From Hydrogenophilales bacterium (GTDB lineage: Bacteria > Pseudomonadota > Gammaproteobacteria > Burkholderiales > Thiobacillaceae): 64,000 nt of DNA. The notes beneath the pieces were generated by a model. The model saw nothing but the letters and a program-made list of their open reading frames with translations, searched no databases and was not told the origin of the DNA. The position numbers were made by a program, and so were the translations under genes. Below, piece by piece: positions 62,317 to 64,000 of the stretch. Positions within the stretch are counted from its first letter, which is position 1, and each line of letters begins with the position of its first letter. The stretch covers positions 580,977-644,976 of the forward strand of contig JADJCP010000002.1 in NCBI GenBank assembly GCA_016703155.1, read 5' to 3'.

Positions 62317-64000
62317 GCTATCCGATCGAGAATCGCCTGCGCCCTCCCGTCGAACTCATTTCGGCGGGAACCTTGTTCATCGGCTCCGCCGTCATGGCCG
62401 CCGCCCCGCCCTGGATTCCGGTGGGAGCTGAACTGTCCTGGGGCATGTCCCTCGCCATGCTGGCAGGGTCGGCCTGGCGGGCCAGCCAAGCTTGGGAAGT
62501 GATTCGCTACCAGGGCAATCTGCGCCTCCTGAAGCGGTATGCCCTGAAACCGAACGACATTCCCTGGAGCAATGAAGTGTTGTTCCTGGGCATGGGGTTT
62601 CGCTGGACGGCGCTCCACACGCGCCGGCTGATCGATGCGGTGCAGCCGAGGAACCGGCGCTACGTCGAGCCATCCTGGCTGTACCGGACCTTGCGACGCT
62701 TGGAGCGGAAGTACGAGCATCATCCTAATCACAACATCCAATGGCTGCGCGCATTGATGCGTCGGGAGGCTTGGTGGAACCGATGGGTGCCTTTGCCCGA
62801 TATCGGCGGCAACCCGGCACTGCATGGAGTGGAGCCGAACGAGGAAGCCGTCGTCATGCCGCTGTCCGGCCGAGTCGGACACACCCTGGTTTTAGGGACG
62901 ACCCGGGTGGGCAAGACCCGGCTCGCGGAGCTTCTGATCACACAGGACATCCGGCGCGGTGACGTGGTGATCGCCTTCGACCCCAAGGGCGACGCCGACC
63001 TGCTCATCAGGATGTATATCGAAGCCCGGCGCGCCGGCCGGACGTTCTACGTCTTCCATCTCGGTTTCCCGCATATCTCGGCGCGCTACAACCCGATCGG
63101 GGCGTTCTCACGCATCACCGAGGTAGCCACCCGCACGGCCGAACCCCTGCCCTCCGAAGGCAATTCGGCCGCCTTCAAGGAGTTCGTCTGGCGTTTCGTC
63201 AACGTCTTGGCCAAGGCCATGACCACCCTGGGCGAGCGTCCGGATTTCCAGAGCATCTACGCCTACGCGGTGGATACCGAGTCCCTGGCCGTGCGCTATT
63301 TCACCTGGTGGCTGGACCGAGTCCGGCCAGGCTGGCAGACCGAGGTCACGGAACTGGAATCCGCCCAAGCGAAGCTGCTCAACGAGGCCTCGAAGAAAAG
63401 CGGACGATCTCTGCGGACGATGGCGATTATGGGGTTCATCCGCGACAACGAATTGCGCGACCCCGTGGCCGATGCCCTGCGGTCGGTCCTGAGCAACGAC
63501 CGGACCTACTTCGAGAAGCTGGTATCGAGCCTTTATCCCCTGCTGGAAAAGCTGACCACGGGCAAGATCGCCGACCTGATCTCACCCGACTATGCGAATC
63601 TGGACGATCCTCGGCCGATCATCGACTGGATGGGCGTCATCAATCAGGGGGCCGTGGTCTATATCGGACTCGACTCGCTCTCGGACCACGAGGTCGCCGG
63701 CGCGATCGGCACGGCCATGTTCGCCGACCTGACCAGCGTCGCCGGCCAGATTTACAAGTTCGGCGTCGGTGCAGGTCAGCTTTCACCCGGCAAGCGCAAG
63801 TTGGCACTGCATGTCGACGAGTTCAACGAATTGGTCGGCGACTCGTTCGTGCCCATGGTCAACAAGGCCGGGGGCGCCGGTTACCAGGTCACCGCCTACA
63901 CCCAGACCTGGCACGACGTGGAGGCCAAGGTGGGCGATGCCGCCAAGGCCATGCAGATCGGCGGCAACTTCAACACCCGCATCATGCTGCGGGTCGAGAA
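62313..64000 (+). CDS. traD: TraD, type IV coupling protein (incomplete at window end)
   Basis: The ATG at 62313 overlaps the traI stop, and the frame is open to the last base, about 562 residues. Two hydrophobic helices lie near 16-50. The motor domain has Walker A VLGTTRVGKTRLAELL (about 191-206), VVIAFDPKGDADLL, and Walker B ALHVDEFNELVGD. These are VirD4/TraD features of SXT-type coupling proteins, which deliver relaxase-bound DNA to the secretion channel. The 3' part is beyond the window. Confidence 0.93.
   Translation, partial: MSYPIENRLRPPVELISAGTLFIGSAVMAAAPPWIPVGAELSWGMSLAMLAGSAWRASQAWEVIRYQGNLRLLKRYALKPNDIPWSNEVLFLGMGFRWTALHTRRLIDAVQPRNRRYVEPSWLYRTLRRLERKYEHHPNHNIQWLRALMRREAWWNRWVPLPDIGGNPALHGVEPNEEAVVMPLSGRVGHTLVLGTTRVGKTRLAELLITQDIRRGDVVIAFDPKGDADLLIRMYIEARRAGRTFYVFHLGFPHISARYNPIGAFSRITEVATRTAEPLPSEGNSAAFKEFVWRFVNVLAKAMTTLGERPDFQSIYAYAVDTESLAVRYFTWWLDRVRPGWQTEVTELESAQAKLLNEASKKSGRSLRTMAIMGFIRDNELRDPVADALRSVLSNDRTYFEKLVSSLYPLLEKLTTGKIADLISPDYANLDDPRPIIDWMGVINQGAVVYIGLDSLSDHEVAGAIGTAMFADLTSVAGQIYKFGVGAGQLSPGKRKLALHVDEFNELVGDSFVPMVNKAGGAGYQVTAYTQTWHDVEAKVGDAAKAMQIGGNFNTRIMLRVE

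Overview
The window is GC-rich Pseudomonadota DNA, possibly betaproteobacterial (an inference from codon use and gene families; no marker gene is present). It looks like the inside of a large integrative and conjugative element or conjugative plasmid: copper-resistance cargo, an F-type (MPF-F, SXT/R391-like) type IV secretion cluster, a phosphorothioation-type phage-defence island, and a MOBH relaxase/coupling-protein pair. No integrase, att site, origin, tRNA, rRNA or CRISPR array was seen.

Region 1 (1-16191, mostly + strand) is copper/silver resistance. It holds the end of an outer-membrane efflux protein, a Tat-exported multicopper oxidase, a cupredoxin, a DUF411 protein, a CusF-like chaperone, a Met-rich protein and a CusC/B/A-type tripartite efflux pump with small His-rich partners. 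After an oppositely oriented trypsin-like protease with a TPR-like tail comes a second block: two paralogous repeat proteins, a SHOCT membrane protein, a 48-residue Cys/His protein, a DUF2933 membrane protein, an isoprenylcysteine-methyltransferase-like membrane protein, a CopA-type P1B ATPase with YHS and heavy-metal-binding domains, and a lipoprotein. Together these would oxidise, bind and expel copper from the cytoplasm and periplasm.

Region 2 (16393-37098, - strand) is the mating-pair-formation operon, transcribed right to left: transglycosylase, a small frameshifted gene, traA, L, E, K, B, dsbC, V, C, trbI, signal peptidase trhF/traF-like, W, U, trbC, N, a small gene, F, H, G. It ends near two small envelope genes. 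Most junctions are 4-bp ATGA/GTGA overlaps, and these fix the starts.

Region 3 (37534-59798) is a defence island of visibly lower and patchier GC. The + strand carries a DUF4007 protein (SspB-like), a large P-loop ATPase (SspC-like) and a PP-loop sulfurtransferase (SspD-like). These are followed by a dual-GHKL histidine-kinase-like protein and a receiver-domain protein. Convergent on the - strand is a three-gene DptFGH/SspFGH-like restriction module. The arrangement matches an sspBCD-sspFGH phosphorothioation cassette with a two-component-like pair between its two halves. The kinase gene is split by an IS3-family element that itself carries a nested IS21-family element. Target duplications are visible for both, and removing them restores one reading frame. 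Several genes here show single-base indels.

Region 4 (60136-64000, + strand) is the MOBH relaxase TraI (HD-type) and the coupling protein TraD, which runs off the end of the window.
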